Made by a program: the position numbers and the translations under genes. The notes under the pieces are model-generated. The model worked only from the letters and a program-made list of their open reading frames with translations, made no database searches and was not told the origin of the DNA. 64,000 nucleotides of DNA from positions 62,001-126,000 of the forward strand of contig NZ_JOIU01000030.1 in assembly GCF_000720135.1 (NCBI RefSeq), in the 5' to 3' direction. Positions 32,890 through 42,340 of this stretch are shown here, in pieces (position 1 is the first letter of the stretch; each line of letters begins with the position of its first letter). This DNA is from Streptomyces sp. NRRL S-1022. GTDB taxonomy: Bacteria; Actinomycetota; Actinomycetes; Streptomycetales; Streptomycetaceae.

Positions 32890-33534
32890 TCAGTCGTCGT
32901 ACTCGTCGTGGAGGCGGAGCCGTTCGCTGCCGGCGGGGCTGCGGCCGAGCGCGGTCAGGTCGAGCAGGGCCGCGGTGGTGCCCAGTCCGTCCAGCCCGTC
33001 GTCGTACACCGAGTAGGTGTGGAAGACCCGGTCGTGGTCACGCAGGAAGCAGCTGAGGCCGGGCCGTTCGACCGGATCGCCGTCCGAGTCGACGGTGGCC
33101 TCGAAGTCCCGGTTGAAGTCGCTGTGCGCCGAGGAGTACCAGGGCACCGCCCAGCCCATCCGCGCCTTGAACGGCAGGATCCGGGTGAACGGTGCCCGGG
33201 AGACGGCGGCGAAGGCGGTGTTCCGGGCGCGCAGGTGGGCGAGGTGGCCGACCTGGTCCAGGAAGGCGGCGCAGCACGGGCAGCCGGAGTCCCACTCGGG
33301 GGCGAACATGAAGTGGTGGACGACGAGCTGGGCCCGATCCTCGAAGAGGTCGAGCAGGGTGGCCTTGCCGTCGCCGCCCTCGAAGACGTACTCCGGGTCG
33401 ACCTCCACCATGGGCAGCCCCCGGCGCTCGGCGCCCAGGACCTCACGCGCTCGTCTGACCGCCTCCTCCTTGCGCAGCAACTCCTCGCGCGCCGCGCGCC
33501 ACTGTTCGCGCGAGACGATCCGGGGAAGCGACAT
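32890..33534 (-). CDS. DUF899 family thioredoxin-like protein
   Basis: A 214-residue protein of the DUF899 family. The core FEDRAQLVVHHFMFAPEWDSGCPCCAAFLDQVGHLAHLRARNTAFAAVSRAPFTRILPFKARMGWAVPWYSSAHSDFNRDF is the family's signature; the CPCC centre sits where thioredoxins have CxxC, so a redox role is possible. The N-terminal helix REQWRAAREELLRKEEAVRRARE and RRGLPMVEVDPEYVFEG are also standard. ATG 33534 follows AGGAGG. Functions of the family are unknown. Confidence 0.87.
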   Translation of the reverse strand: MSLPRIVSREQWRAAREELLRKEEAVRRAREVLGAERRGLPMVEVDPEYVFEGGDGKATLLDLFEDRAQLVVHHFMFAPEWDSGCPCCAAFLDQVGHLAHLRARNTAFAAVSRAPFTRILPFKARMGWAVPWYSSAHSDFNRDFEATVDSDGDPVERPGLSCFLRDHDRVFHTYSVYDDGLDGLGTTAALLDLTALGRSPAGSERLRLHDEYDD

Positions 33535-33685
33535 GTGCCCTCCTGTCCGACGGTCGGTTCGGGGGTGGTGACCGCCGGCGGGAGCGGAACTCATCGCGGG
33601 GCACGGATATTTTTTCCGGCCGGCCCGGCACGGAGTCGTTTTCCGGCCGGTCGGGTGCGCAGGCCGGTGCGGCCGGCCCGGAGGG

Positions 33686-35524
33686 CTACGCGGCGGCGGG
33701 CACCGGCACCCGCATGCCCCGCTGCTCCAGCTCCCCGAGCGCCTCGCGCAGTTGATGCAGGTGCCGGGGGGTGAGCCGGCCGGTGTCGTCGAGGTGGACG
33801 GCGCAGGCCGTGGTGGTGTCCACGAGCTGTTCCAGCACCTCGGCGACGGCGTCCGTGCCCTCGGTGTGCCGGGCGAGGGCGGGCAGCTCCGCGGCGGCGA
33901 GCGCGATGGCGGTCCGGGCCTCGGCGAGGGTCCGGTAGGCCTCCCGGCGCAGCGCCCACCGCTCGGCGCGGTCGCCCGACTCGCCGAGGACGTGCAGGAG
34001 GTAGGCGTGCGCGGCGCCGCCGGCCGCCGTGAGCCGGGCCCGTACCCCGCCGCCCCGCTCCCCCGGCATCGGCAGATGCCCCACGACCAGCACGAGGACG
34101 CAGGCCAGCAGGGTCTCGCCGATCCTGCTGACCGAGGCCTGCGGCTCCCCGCCGGCCATGACCAGGGCGAGGACCAGGACGGTGACGACGGCGGTGAGCG
34201 CCGCGAAGTTCCGGGTGGCGACCGGGATGACGGCGCCGCACACCGCCACCAGCACGATCAGCCCGGCCGGGCGCGGCAGCAGCGCGGCGAAGCCGGCGAA
34301 CACCACGGCGCCGAGCACGGTTCCGGCGGCCCGGCACAGCACCCGCGACGCGAGCGGGCCGAGGTCGGGCTTGACGAGGAAGACGGCGGTGGCGGGCAGC
34401 CAGTACCAGTGCGTGTGCGGCCCGTACCAGCGGCTGTGATGCAGGGCCTGGGCGATGGCCGCGCTCGCGCCGAAGCACAGGGCGACCCGCAGCCCGTACT
34501 CGCGCCCGCCGGCCCCGAGCGCGGCCCGCAGCGCGTGCCGGGCACCCCGGCGCCGGCCGAGCAGTCCGCGGTGGGCGCCCTCGCCCCGGTCGAAGGCATC
34601 GGCGGCCCCCAGCAGGGCGTCGTCCAGGGCGCGCTGGGCCGGCGCCGACCGGTGCGGGGCGGGCAGCGGGCCGGTGCCGGTGTCGCCGCGGACGGCGGCG
34701 GCGAGCCGCCGGGGCCCCTCCGCCGCCCGCGCCGGAACCGGCTCCCCCACCCAGTACAGAGCGGTGGCGGCCTCGGCGAGGGGCAGGGCGGCCGCGAACC
34801 GGGCGTGCAGCCGGCGCTCGGCGGCCGAGCCGGCGTACCGGCGCAGCCGGGGACCGGCGAGGGCGTCCTGGGCGTGGTCGAGCGCGGCGGTGAGCGCGGC
34901 CCGACGGGCGGTGGCGTGCTCCCCGCCCACGGCGGCGACGAGCGCGGCGATCGCGTCGTACACGTCGGCGACCGCCTGCCGCTCCCCGTCGAAGCGGAAG
35001 TCCCCGGCGAGCGAGCCGGGGCTGGGCAGGGCGAGCCGCAGCACCAGCAGCCAGCCGGCGCCGGCCAGGAAGGCCACGGCCCGCAACCAGCCGCTCTCGG
35101 CGGCCGGCATCCCGGCGCCGACGGACGCGGCGACCAGCAGTTGCGTACCGGCGGCGGAGGCGACGGGCCCGACGGCGCTGACACCGCCGGCGACCAGCCC
35201 CAGCGCGGTGAGCGCCAAGGTCAGCGGTACGGCGGCCAGGCCCTGCCCCGCATACGTCCCCAGGAGCAGCCCCAGCGCCCCGGCCAGCGCGGGCACCCCG
35301 AGCCGCTTCACCGACGCCCGCCGGCTGCCGGGCCGGTCGTTGATGCCGACGAGCATCGCGGCGATGGCGGCGATCACACCGAGCGCCGTCTGCCCGGCGA
35401 GCAGCCCCGCGGCCAGCAGCGGCCCGGCGGAGAGCGCGCCCCGGCAGACCGCGCTCCAGGGAACGGGTCCGCGCTGGGCGCGGAAGGCGTGGGCGAGCCA
35501 GAGGGGTACGGCGGGCCGGGACAC
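33686..35524 (-). CDS. FUSC-family membrane protein (aromatic-acid-exporter-like)
   Basis: A 612-residue membrane protein with two helical bundles of five or six helices each (about residues 20-165 and 335-460) and cytosolic segments between and after them. The second bundle has the FUSC_2 pattern RVALCFGASAAIAQAL ... HTHWYWLPATAVFLVKPDLG ... RAAGTVLGAVVFAGFAALL. Family members include AaeB and YccS-like exporters and plant ALMT-like proteins. The substrate is unknown. ATG 35524 is the family-like start. GC-rich repeats in the gene give long shadows on the other strand. Confidence 0.85.
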   Translation of the reverse strand: MSRPAVPLWLAHAFRAQRGPVPWSAVCRGALSAGPLLAAGLLAGQTALGVIAAIAAMLVGINDRPGSRRASVKRLGVPALAGALGLLLGTYAGQGLAAVPLTLALTALGLVAGGVSAVGPVASAAGTQLLVAASVGAGMPAAESGWLRAVAFLAGAGWLLVLRLALPSPGSLAGDFRFDGERQAVADVYDAIAALVAAVGGEHATARRAALTAALDHAQDALAGPRLRRYAGSAAERRLHARFAAALPLAEAATALYWVGEPVPARAAEGPRRLAAAVRGDTGTGPLPAPHRSAPAQRALDDALLGAADAFDRGEGAHRGLLGRRRGARHALRAALGAGGREYGLRVALCFGASAAIAQALHHSRWYGPHTHWYWLPATAVFLVKPDLGPLASRVLCRAAGTVLGAVVFAGFAALLPRPAGLIVLVAVCGAVIPVATRNFAALTAVVTVLVLALVMAGGEPQASVSRIGETLLACVLVLVVGHLPMPGERGGGVRARLTAAGGAAHAYLLHVLGESGDRAERWALRREAYRTLAEARTAIALAAAELPALARHTEGTDAVAEVLEQLVDTTTACAVHLDDTGRLTPRHLHQLREALGELEQRGMRVPVPAAA

Positions 35525-35678
35525 GGGGCTCCTGTTCGTACGAGGGCAGGGGTGGGCCTTCGGACGACGGCGGCCGGTGGAGTGCTCCCACGGTAGAGCG
35601 CGTTCCCCCCGGAAACGGGACGATGACGTTTCGCCCGTGTGAAAGCTGCCGGGACAGCCGCATTCTTTATGAACGCAA

Positions 35679-36506
35679 TCACCCGGACCCGCGCCGTGCC
35701 GCGGATTCGCGCAAGCCCCCGGATCCGCGCACCGCCGCCGATCCGCGCACCGCCCCGGCGATGATCCTCCCGGCGGCGGTGACGGCGGCGGCGAGGGCCG
35801 CGGGCTCGGGGCGCAGGGCGCCCACCACCGGGTCGACGTCCCGCAGCCCGGCCCGCTCCAGCAGTCGTTTCTCGTTGGTCACCCACTCGCCGCGGGCCGC
35901 GAGCACGGCGTGGGCGGCCTGGGCGGCGGCCGTGGCGATGGCTCCGGCGGTCTCGGTGAGGCGGCCGTGCGGGGCGTGGTTCGCCTCTGCATACGAGAGG
36001 GTGGCGTGGGCGGTGCCGGACCAGCGGTCGAAGGCGGTGCGGCGCAGTGCCGGCGGGTAGCCGACGGGGCGCGGGAGGTCGCCGCGCAGCACCCGGTTGA
36101 GCGCCAGTTCGGCGACGACCAGGTAGCTGGGGATCCCGGCCAGGTGGAACAGCAGCGGCTCCACACGGAAGCGGCCCTGCTCCGCCTCCGCCAGCTCGTG
36201 CTCGACGGCGTCCAGGTCCCGGTAGTGCACGTCGACCCGGCGCCCGTCGATCGTCAGCCAGGCCCCGCCGTTGAAGACACCGCCGCCCCAGCCGCCGATG
36301 TCGGAGACCTCGCCGGGCCAGCCGAGGGCACGCAGGTCGTCCGGGTCGAAGGGGCCGCGGTAGTAGACGGCCAGGTCCCAGTCGCTGTCCGGGCCGTGGG
36401 TGCCCTCGGCGCGGGAGCCGCCGAGGGCCACGGCCCGGACGGCGGGGAGGGCGGCCAGCCGGTCGGCCGTGGTGGCGAGGAAGCCGGCGTCGGAGGAGGA
36501 AGGCAT
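35679..36506 (-). CDS. Nucleotidyltransferase-fold protein (aminoglycoside-nucleotidyltransferase-like)
   Basis: A 275-residue nucleotidyltransferase. The superfamily motif is complete: VALGGSRAEGTHGPDSDWDLAVYYRGPFD (GS...DxD) plus a third acidic residue in GRRVDVHYRDLD. The C-terminal helical half (ALRRTAFDRWSGTAHATLSYAEANHAPHGRLTETAGAIATAAAQAAHAVLAARGEW ... KRLLERAGL) resembles drug- or tRNA-type nucleotidyltransferase helical domains. Substrate not known; drug modification is one option. The last 25 residues are a degenerate repeat of AVRGS-like units, encoded by repeated CGGATCCGCGCAC-like DNA at 35710-35760. ATG 36506. Confidence 0.82.
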   Translation of the reverse strand: MPSSSDAGFLATTADRLAALPAVRAVALGGSRAEGTHGPDSDWDLAVYYRGPFDPDDLRALGWPGEVSDIGGWGGGVFNGGAWLTIDGRRVDVHYRDLDAVEHELAEAEQGRFRVEPLLFHLAGIPSYLVVAELALNRVLRGDLPRPVGYPPALRRTAFDRWSGTAHATLSYAEANHAPHGRLTETAGAIATAAAQAAHAVLAARGEWVTNEKRLLERAGLRDVDPVVGALRPEPAALAAAVTAAGRIIAGAVRGSAAVRGSGGLRESAARRGSG

Positions 36507-36659
36507 GCGTCCACCCTGGCGCAGCCACGCCGGCGTCCGCTCCTCGAATTCCGCCGGACCGGGGCCGGGTGGTGGGGGCGCCGTAGCACCGCCCAGGAGA
36601 CGGCCAGGCGGGCGACGGCCCCGGGGATGCCCACGACCGGCGCGGCTGCGGCGCCGGCT

Positions 36660-37355
36660 CTACGGCAGCCCGGCCGCGTCCGCCGCCGTGCGCAGCACCT
36701 CGCGGAGCATGCCTGCGGTGAGCCGGCCGGTGAAGGTGTTGCGCTGGCTGACGTGGAAGCAGCCGAAGACGTCCAGGCCGTCGAGCGCGACCCGGGCGCC
36801 GTGCGCGAACGCCGGGCGGGGGCGGGGCACGGTCCAGCCCGCCGCAGCGAACGCGGGCAGCGCCGCCTGCCAGCCGAAGGCACCGAGGACGACCGCGGCC
36901 CGCACCGTCGGCCGGAGCAGCGTCAGCTCCTGGACCAGCCAGGGCCGGCAGGTGTCCCGCTCACCCGGGGTCGGCTTGTTGGCGGGCGGGGCGCAGTGCA
37001 CGGGCGCCGTGACCCGCACGCCGTACAGCTCCAGTCCGTCGTCGGCGTGGACGGAGGTGGGCTGCGAGGCCAGCCCCACGTCGTACAGCGCCTGGTACAG
37101 CACGTCTCCCGAACGGTCGCCGGTGAACATGCGGCCGGTGCGGTTGCCGCCGTGCGCGGCCGGGGCCAGCCCGATGATCAGGAGCCGGGCGTCGGCCGGT
37201 CCGAAACCGGGCACCGGCCGCCCCCAGTACGTCCAGTCGGCGAACGCGGCCCGTTTCGTGCGGGCCACCTCCTCACGCCAGTCGACCAGCCGGGGGCAGG
37301 CCCGGCAGTCGGCGACGCGCCGGTCGAGCCGGGCGAGCGCACTGCTGTCGTCCAT
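36660..37355 (-). CDS. Type-5 uracil-DNA glycosylase (UDGb)
   Basis: A 231-residue family-5 uracil-DNA glycosylase. Motif 1, GLAPAAHGGNRTGRMFTGDRSGD, and motif 2, CFHVSQRNTFTGRLT, are those of UDGb; these enzymes have Ala where family-1 UDG has the catalytic Asp and remove uracil and hypoxanthine. The iron-sulfur cysteines appear as DCRACPR near residue 17 and CAPP / CRPW around residue 125-140. High-GC bacteria carry this enzyme against cytosine deamination. ATG 37355. It is convergent with nothing close and divergent from the S4 gene. Confidence 0.92.
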   Translation of the reverse strand: MDDSSALARLDRRVADCRACPRLVDWREEVARTKRAAFADWTYWGRPVPGFGPADARLLIIGLAPAAHGGNRTGRMFTGDRSGDVLYQALYDVGLASQPTSVHADDGLELYGVRVTAPVHCAPPANKPTPGERDTCRPWLVQELTLLRPTVRAAVVLGAFGWQAALPAFAAAGWTVPRPRPAFAHGARVALDGLDVFGCFHVSQRNTFTGRLTAGMLREVLRTAADAAGLP

Positions 37356-37577
37356 ACCGCCACCGTATGCCCGCAGACCTGCCGCTTATGGCAGGGCCTG
37401 GGGCGCAGGGCCATGCCGGGCTCCCTGCCCGGGCGCCGGGACCGGCCGGTCCACACCCCGGCTACTCACGCAGGCGGGCCAGTGTGATGCCAGGGATGCC
37501 GGGCGCCCCGCCTGCCCCGTGCCGGCTCCCCGGAAAAGGCTTCCTGTGACCTGGGCCCCGCGAGTTAAGGTCGGGGC

Positions 37578-38213
37578 ATGGCTTCCGAGGATGCGGACGA
37601 GAACGTGGACCGTGGGACCGGCGAGGGAACGGACGCGCCGGGCGGGGTGAGCGCCGCCCCCACCCCCTCCCCCACCGCCTCCGATCAGCCGCTCGATCCC
37701 AAGATCGCTGCCGCGGTGGCCGCCGCCGAGGCCGCCGGGCCCGGCAACGGCGAGACCGTCCGTATCGACAGCTGGATCTGGGCCGTCCGCCTGATCAAGA
37801 CCCGCTCCCTCGGCGCCGCCGCCTGCCGGGGCGGACATGTGCACGTGAACGGCGAGCGGGTGAAGCCCGCCTACTCCCTACGCGTCGGCGACGAGGTGCG
37901 GCTGCGGAACGAGGGCCGGGAACGGGTCGTGATCGTCAAGCGCCTGATCCGCAAGCGGGTCGGCGCTCCCGTGGCCGTCCAGTGCTACATCGACAACTCC
38001 CCTCCGCCCCCGCCCCGCGAGGCCGTCGCTCCCGCCGGCCTGCGCGACCGCGGAGCCGGCCGCCCCACCAAGCGGGACCGGCGCGAGATCGAACGTCTCC
38101 GCGGGCTCGCCGCCTCCGGCACCCCCGTCAGCTCCCCGCGCGTCCCCGGTTTCGCCCATCCCGGCCCCTCCGCCGGACGCGGCGGGTCCGGCGGGCGGTC
38201 CCGCGGGCAGTGA
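37578..38213 (+). CDS. S4-domain RNA-binding protein (Hsp15-like)
   Basis: A 211-residue protein with an acidic, low-complexity N-terminal 60 residues and an S4 domain from about residue 62 (VRIDSWIWAVRLIKTRSLGAAACRGGHVHVNGERVKPAYSLRVGDEVRL), then IVKRLIRKRVGAPVAVQCYIDNSP and a basic C-terminus (RGAGRPTKRDRREIERLRGL...). The layout is that of Hsp15, which binds the large ribosomal subunit with a stalled nascent chain. The disordered N-terminus is an actinobacterial extension. ATG 37578 is 9 nt after TTAAGGT. Confidence 0.85.
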   Translation: MASEDADENVDRGTGEGTDAPGGVSAAPTPSPTASDQPLDPKIAAAVAAAEAAGPGNGETVRIDSWIWAVRLIKTRSLGAAACRGGHVHVNGERVKPAYSLRVGDEVRLRNEGRERVVIVKRLIRKRVGAPVAVQCYIDNSPPPPPREAVAPAGLRDRGAGRPTKRDRREIERLRGLAASGTPVSSPRVPGFAHPGPSAGRGGSGGRSRGQ

Positions 38214-38252
38214 GCCGGGGCGGGCCGCTCCGGAGGTCCGTGGGAGGCGGTG

Positions 38253-38705
38253 TCACCGTCGGCGCAACAGACGCACCAGGTCGGTGTTGTGGCTCCGGCG
38301 GGCCCAGGCGATCAGGGTGAGGGGGACGATCAGGATCAGCGGGGTCGCGGCGTTCTGGCCGTCGAACGCGGTGAGCTGGACGATGAACGCCCCCACCATC
38401 AGCGCGCTCAGGGCTATCGCCGCCACGGATTGCAGCACCGGTACCAGCAGGGCGATACCTCCGGCGAGTTCGAGCGCGCCGATGGTGTACATGGCCCCGC
38501 TGCCCCAGCCGATCCGGTCGAAGGACTCGACGGCGGTCGGGTGCGCGATGAGCTTGGGCAGGGCGCTCGCGAGGCCGTAGAACAGGGCGAGCAGGACCTG
38601 CACCGTGCGCAGGGCGATCCGAGCTGCACGTGCCCGGCCGGCGCGCGGAACCGCGGGGGCCGTGGACGTCGTCGGGGAGCCGGCGGTGACGGTGGTCTCG
38701 GACAT
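38253..38705 (-). CDS. DoxX-family membrane protein
   Basis: A 150-residue protein with four membrane helices starting at RIALRTVQVLLALFYGLASALPKL, through the SFDRIGWGSGAMYTIGALELAGGIALLVPVL and SVAAIALSALMVGAFIVQLTAF segments to the last TPLILIVPLTLIAWAR. The pattern is DoxX-like (small integral membrane oxidoreductase-associated family). Role unknown. ATG 38705 starts MSETTVTAG after AGGAGACTCC. It lies 87 bp downstream of the methyltransferase gene on the same strand. Confidence 0.8.
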   Translation of the reverse strand: MSETTVTAGSPTTSTAPAVPRAGRARAARIALRTVQVLLALFYGLASALPKLIAHPTAVESFDRIGWGSGAMYTIGALELAGGIALLVPVLQSVAAIALSALMVGAFIVQLTAFDGQNAATPLILIVPLTLIAWARRSHNTDLVRLLRRR

Positions 38706-38791
38706 GGAGTCTCCTGGTGCAGCGATGCCGGATGCTTTCACCGGGGTAGACCGGTGCGGAGCCGGGAACTCATCGCACGGCCGGGACCGTC

Positions 38792-39484
38792 TCACCCCGT
38801 GGGTACTGCCCTCACCCACATCCCGTCGGGTGTCAGACAGGAGTCCACCTCCAGTCCCGCTTCCGCCAGCGCCGACTCGAACTGCTCCTCCGTCAGCGGT
38901 CTGGACAGGAATGTCTGGGTCCAGACCGCGTCCGGGAACACGTACTCCGCGTGGACCGAATGCACCCCGTCCCCGGCCGGCTCCACCGAGGCGATCCGCA
39001 CGGTGAAACCGCTCGGGTCGACCCGCTCTCTGGGCACGTTCGTGTGGTAGTCCGCGCCCTCCCGCTGGAGGAGCACACAGCCGCCCTCCGCGACATGCCG
39101 GACGCAGGTGCGCAGCAGGCCCCTGCGCACCTCCTCGTCACCGGCGTGCACCAGGAACGACGCGAGCATCACCACGTCGAACGTCTCGCCCAGGTCGAGG
39201 TCTTCGATGGAGCTGCGTATCGTGCGCGCCCCTTGGATCCGGGCCAGCATGTCGGCGGACTCGTCCACCGCCGTGACCCTGAAGCCGCGTTCCAGCAGGG
39301 GGTGGGTCACCCGGCCCACCCCGCTGCCCAGTTCCAGGATGTGTGCCCCGGCCGGCGCCGCGGCGGCGACGATGTCCGGCTCGTCGCCCACCGGCAGCCG
39401 TGCGTACAGCTCGACCGCGCAGCCGTCCGGGGTGATCGCACCGGGTCCCGTGCCCTCGTAGCCCTCACGCATCTCGATCCTCAT
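38792..39484 (-). CDS. Class I SAM-dependent methyltransferase
   Basis: A 230-residue methyltransferase. Motif I is HILELGSGVGRVTHPLLERGFRVTAVDES, followed by DLDLGETFDVVMLASFLVHAGDEEVRRGLLRTCVRHVAEGGCVLLQREG. The C-terminal half has VSRPL-type strand residues and EEQFESALAEAGLEVDS, as in small-molecule methyltransferases. Substrate unknown. ATG 39484 is used; ATG 39472 is an inner alternative (MREGYEGTG). Confidence 0.83.
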   Translation of the reverse strand: MRIEMREGYEGTGPGAITPDGCAVELYARLPVGDEPDIVAAAAPAGAHILELGSGVGRVTHPLLERGFRVTAVDESADMLARIQGARTIRSSIEDLDLGETFDVVMLASFLVHAGDEEVRRGLLRTCVRHVAEGGCVLLQREGADYHTNVPRERVDPSGFTVRIASVEPAGDGVHSVHAEYVFPDAVWTQTFLSRPLTEEQFESALAEAGLEVDSCLTPDGMWVRAVPTG

Positions 39485-39714
39485 GCCCGGACAACGGGCC
39501 GCGACCGCACGCCCGTTCCCTCCCTCCCCCGGTTCACTCCTTCGAGCTATTCCGCCCGGGACGGGAACCATCCCCGCTCGACATATCACTGGTGACCGGC
39601 CGCCCGGGGATGGTCCTCGCGGGCCCGCCCGAAGCCGCCCGGGCCCGCTCGGGCCTGCTCGCGCCCGCTCCACGGACGTACGGCGGGCGAGGCGGGAGGC
39701 GGCGGGCATGGCTG

Positions 39715-39744
39715 TTGATGCTGGTCGCCGGCGCGGAGTACGTT
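39715..39744 (+). promoter_or_regulatory. Probable promoter of the DUF6343-like gene
   Basis: TTGATG (39715-39720), an 18-bp spacer and TACGTT (39739-39744) precede the gene by 21 bp, with AGGAGTGG as its ribosome binding site at 39751-39758. Confidence 0.5.
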
Positions 39745-39765
39745 GCAGGCAGGAGTGGTGATCCG

Positions 39766-40062
39766 ATGCGTACGGGCAGTGAACCGGTGACTGCGCGCAG
39801 TGCACTGCGGGCGCGGTTCTGGCTGAGCGTGTGGGGGCTGGTCTGGGCGGCCTTCGGTACGGCGGCGTTCGCACTGGTCGGACGGCCGGGCTGGGCGGTT
39901 GCCTGCGGGGTGCTGTTGCTGCTGGTCACCCTCGACATGACCATGATTCTGCGGCACATCCGGCAGGGCCCGCACTACCAGCCGGGCCGTGACATCCCGC
40001 CGTACCAGCCGCCGGACGGCCAACCGCCGTATCCCGGCCGACGGGGGCACCGGCGTCCGTGA
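39766..40062 (+). CDS. Small two-helix membrane protein (DUF6343-like)
   Basis: A 98-residue protein with two hydrophobic helices, FWLSVWGLVWAAFGTAAFAL and WAVACGVLLLLVTLDMTMIL, then a cytosolic or external Pro-rich tail (IPPYQPPDGQPPYPG). The RTGSEPVTARSALRARFWLS start matches a family annotated in Streptomyces as DUF6343, as far as I recall. AGGAGTGG precedes ATG 39766. The frame is open upstream to 39592 without bias. Confidence 0.75.
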   Translation: MRTGSEPVTARSALRARFWLSVWGLVWAAFGTAAFALVGRPGWAVACGVLLLLVTLDMTMILRHIRQGPHYQPGRDIPPYQPPDGQPPYPGRRGHRRP

Positions 40063-40097
40063 CCGGCCGCGACGGCCGGACCGGATCAACGGGCGGG

Positions 40098-40478
40098 TCA
40101 GTCGTCGAAGCGTGCCGCCCTCAGGTACTCCGGGTTGGGATCGAGCGCCGCGGCCAGCCGGAAGTGGCGCTTGGCCTGGTCGGGACGGCCCTGGCGCTCA
40201 TAGGTGCGGGCCAGGGCGAAGTGCGCGAACGCGTTGTCCGGCTCGCGCTCCAGCACGATGGTGAATTCCAGTTCGGCGGGCCGCAGTTGTGCCGCGGCGA
40301 AGAAGGCACGTGCGCGGAGCAGCCGGGCGGCGGTGTTCTCGGGGTGCGCGGCGATGACTCCGTCGAGCAGCTTCACCGCGCCCCGGGGGTCCCGCGCGTT
40401 GAGCAGATGCTCGGCGGCACGGAAGTCGATGACATGCGTTTCCGGCGTACGTCCGGTGGAACCGCTGGTCTCGGGCAC
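40098..40478 (-). CDS. TPR-repeat protein
   Basis: A 126-residue protein made of three tetratricopeptide-like repeats: FRAAEHLLNARDPRGAVKLLDGVIAAHPENTAARLLRARAFFAAAQLRPAELEFTIVLEREPDNAFAHFALARTYERQGRPDQAKRHFRLAAALDPNPEYL. Such repeats bind proteins; no partner domain is attached. The N-terminal 15 residues are disordered. ATG 40478. It is 49 bp downstream of nothing on its strand but precedes coaE (also minus) only in map order. Confidence 0.85.
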   Translation of the reverse strand: MPETSGSTGRTPETHVIDFRAAEHLLNARDPRGAVKLLDGVIAAHPENTAARLLRARAFFAAAQLRPAELEFTIVLEREPDNAFAHFALARTYERQGRPDQAKRHFRLAAALDPNPEYLRAARFDD

Positions 40479-40527
40479 GACAGAGTCCTTCCCTCACTCC
40501 AGCGTTTCAACGCGCCGGTCCGGACCG

Positions 40528-41154
40528 CTATTCCGCGCCCTCCGCGCCCGTGCCGCGCTCCCGGGCCCGGCGGGCGAGGTCGTCCCACACCTCGGCGACG
40601 CGCTTCTCCAGGGCGTCCAGGGGTACGTCGTTGTCGATCACGATGTCCGCGATCTCCCGGCGCTGTTCGCGGGTCGCCTGCGCGGCCATGCGCGCGCGTG
40701 CGTCCTCCTCGGTCATCCCGCGCAGCCGGACGAGCCGGTCGAGCTGGGTCCCGGGGGTCGCGTCGACGACGACCACGACGTCGTAGAGAGGTGCGAGGCC
40801 GTTCTCCGTGAGCAGGGGCACGTCGTGGACCACCACGGCGTCCGGGGCCGCGGCACTCTCCAGCTCGCGGGAGCGGGCGCCAACCAGGGGGTGCACGATC
40901 GCGTTCAGGACGGCGAGCTTCTCGGGGTCGGCGAAGACGACCGAGCCGAGCCGGGGCCGGTCCAGGCTGCCGTCGGCGGCCAGGATGTCCGCGCCGAAGG
41001 CGTCGACCACGGCCGCGAGCCCGGGCGTGCCGGGCGCCACGACCTCGCGCGCGATGCGGTCCGCGTCGATCAGCACCGCCCCGTGCTGCACGAACAGCCG
41101 CGACACCTCGCTCTTGCCGGCGCCGATTCCGCCGGTCAGGCCCACTGTCAGCAT
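40528..41154 (-). CDS. coaE: Dephospho-CoA kinase
   Basis: A 208-residue kinase that phosphorylates dephospho-CoA at the ribose 3' position, the last step of CoA synthesis. Walker A is [17 protein letters not shown], the acceptor-site Asp is in [20 protein letters not shown], and the CoA domain ([29 protein letters not shown]) and the [22 protein letters not shown] strand follow. Length is normal. ATG 41154 is chosen by homology; the open frame upstream is out of family. In many actinobacteria coaE lies near rpsA and uvrB, as here. Confidence 0.95.
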   Translation of the reverse strand: MLTVGLTGGIGAGKSEVSRLFVQHGAVLIDADRIAREVVAPGTPGLAAVVDAFGADILAADGSLDRPRLGSVVFADPEKLAVLNAIVHPLVGARSRELESAAAPDAVVVHDVPLLTENGLAPLYDVVVVVDATPGTQLDRLVRLRGMTEEDARARMAAQATREQRREIADIVIDNDVPLDALEKRVAEVWDDLARRARERGTGAEGAE

Positions 41155-41251
41155 GAGCGGAAGCCTAGACGCTCCGCTGCGTGGGCCGTCCGGCAGGTGG
41201 GGGCCGGTGGGGCCGGCCGCGCCCGCGCGGCGGAGCCGCGCAGGGCGCGGG

Positions 41252-42190
41252 TCAGTTGTCGCCCTCGCGTTCCGCCAGGAAGCGCTCGAATTCGCGCCCG
41301 ATCTCGTCGGCCGAGGGGATCTCCACGGGTTCGGCGAGCATGTTGCCCCGCGTCTCGGCGCCGGCCGCGGCGTCGTACTGGTGCTCAAGGCCCTGGACGA
41401 GCGAGGTCAGTTCCTCGTCGCCCTCCTGGATCTGCCGGTCGATCTCGGTCTGCGTGCGGTGCGCGTCCGTCCGCAGGGCGTGGGCGACGCCCGGCAGGAC
41501 CAGGCCGGTGGCGGCCGTGACGGCCTCCAGGACGGTCAGGGCCGCGTCCGGGTACGCGGAACGGGCGATGTAGTGCGGGACGTGTGCGGCGAGGCCCAGG
41601 ACGTCGTGCCCGGCCTCCATGAGGCGGTACTCGACGAGCGACTCGGCGCTGCCGGGCACCTGGGCCTCCTCGAAGGGGCTGCGGTGACCGGGGACCAGCT
41701 CGCTGCGGTTGCCGTGCGGGGTCAGGCCCACCGGGCGGGTGTGCGGGACGCCCATGGGGATGCCGTGGAAGTTCACGGACAGGCGCACGCCGAGCCGTTC
41801 CACTATCTGGCGCACGGCGGCCGCGAACCGCTCCCACTCCACGTCCGGTTCGGGACCGGACAGCAGCAGGAACGGGGCGCCGGTGGCGTCCTGGACCAGG
41901 CGGACCTCGATGGCCGGGACCTCGTATCCGGTCCAGCGGTCCCGCTTGAAGGTCAGCAGGGGCCGCCGGGCCCGGTAGTCCACGAGCCGGTCGTGGTCGA
42001 ACCGGGCCACGACCTGGTGGGGCAGTGAGTCGAGCAGCCGGTCGACGATCTGGTCGCCGGTCTCGCCCGCGTCGATGTATCCGTCGAAGTGGTAGAGCAT
42101 GACAAGGCCGGCCGACTCCTGGGCGAGCGCCATGTCGACCACGGCGAGGCCCTTCGGCTCCCATGCGTACAAACCCTGCGGATCAAGCAC
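41252..42190 (-). CDS. PAC2-family protein (proteasome assembly chaperone-like)
   Basis: A 312-residue cytosolic PAC2-family protein. The N-terminal [48 protein letters not shown] and the [28 protein letters not shown] ... [18 protein letters not shown] ... [31 protein letters not shown] segments are the family pattern, conserved throughout actinobacteria. The family is related to eukaryotic proteasome assembly chaperones; the bacterial role is not established. GTG 42190 follows GGAGGAGCG. It lies downstream of rpsA, separated by a terminator. Confidence 0.87.
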   Translation of the reverse strand: MLDPQGLYAWEPKGLAVVDMALAQESAGLVMLYHFDGYIDAGETGDQIVDRLLDSLPHQVVARFDHDRLVDYRARRPLLTFKRDRWTGYEVPAIEVRLVQDATGAPFLLLSGPEPDVEWERFAAAVRQIVERLGVRLSVNFHGIPMGVPHTRPVGLTPHGNRSELVPGHRSPFEEAQVPGSAESLVEYRLMEAGHDVLGLAAHVPHYIARSAYPDAALTVLEAVTAATGLVLPGVAHALRTDAHRTQTEIDRQIQEGDEELTSLVQGLEHQYDAAAGAETRGNMLAEPVEIPSADEIGREFERFLAEREGDN

Positions 42191-42340
42191 TGTGACCGCT
42201 CCTCCTCGTGTTCCTCATGGACAACGTGCCCTGGAACAGCGGAATTCCCGCGACACGCCGCTGAGCGACGATTGCCCTGCGGCGTGTCACGTTCCTTCCG
42301 GCACGGCGGCGGGGGCCACGGCTTCACCGGCCGGGAACGC

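Noticed and set aside
33600..33660. T-run and CCGGCCGG repeats as a terminator of the FUSC gene
   Set aside because: Several overlapping palindromes are possible but none gives one clear stem on the FUSC strand, so no terminator was called.
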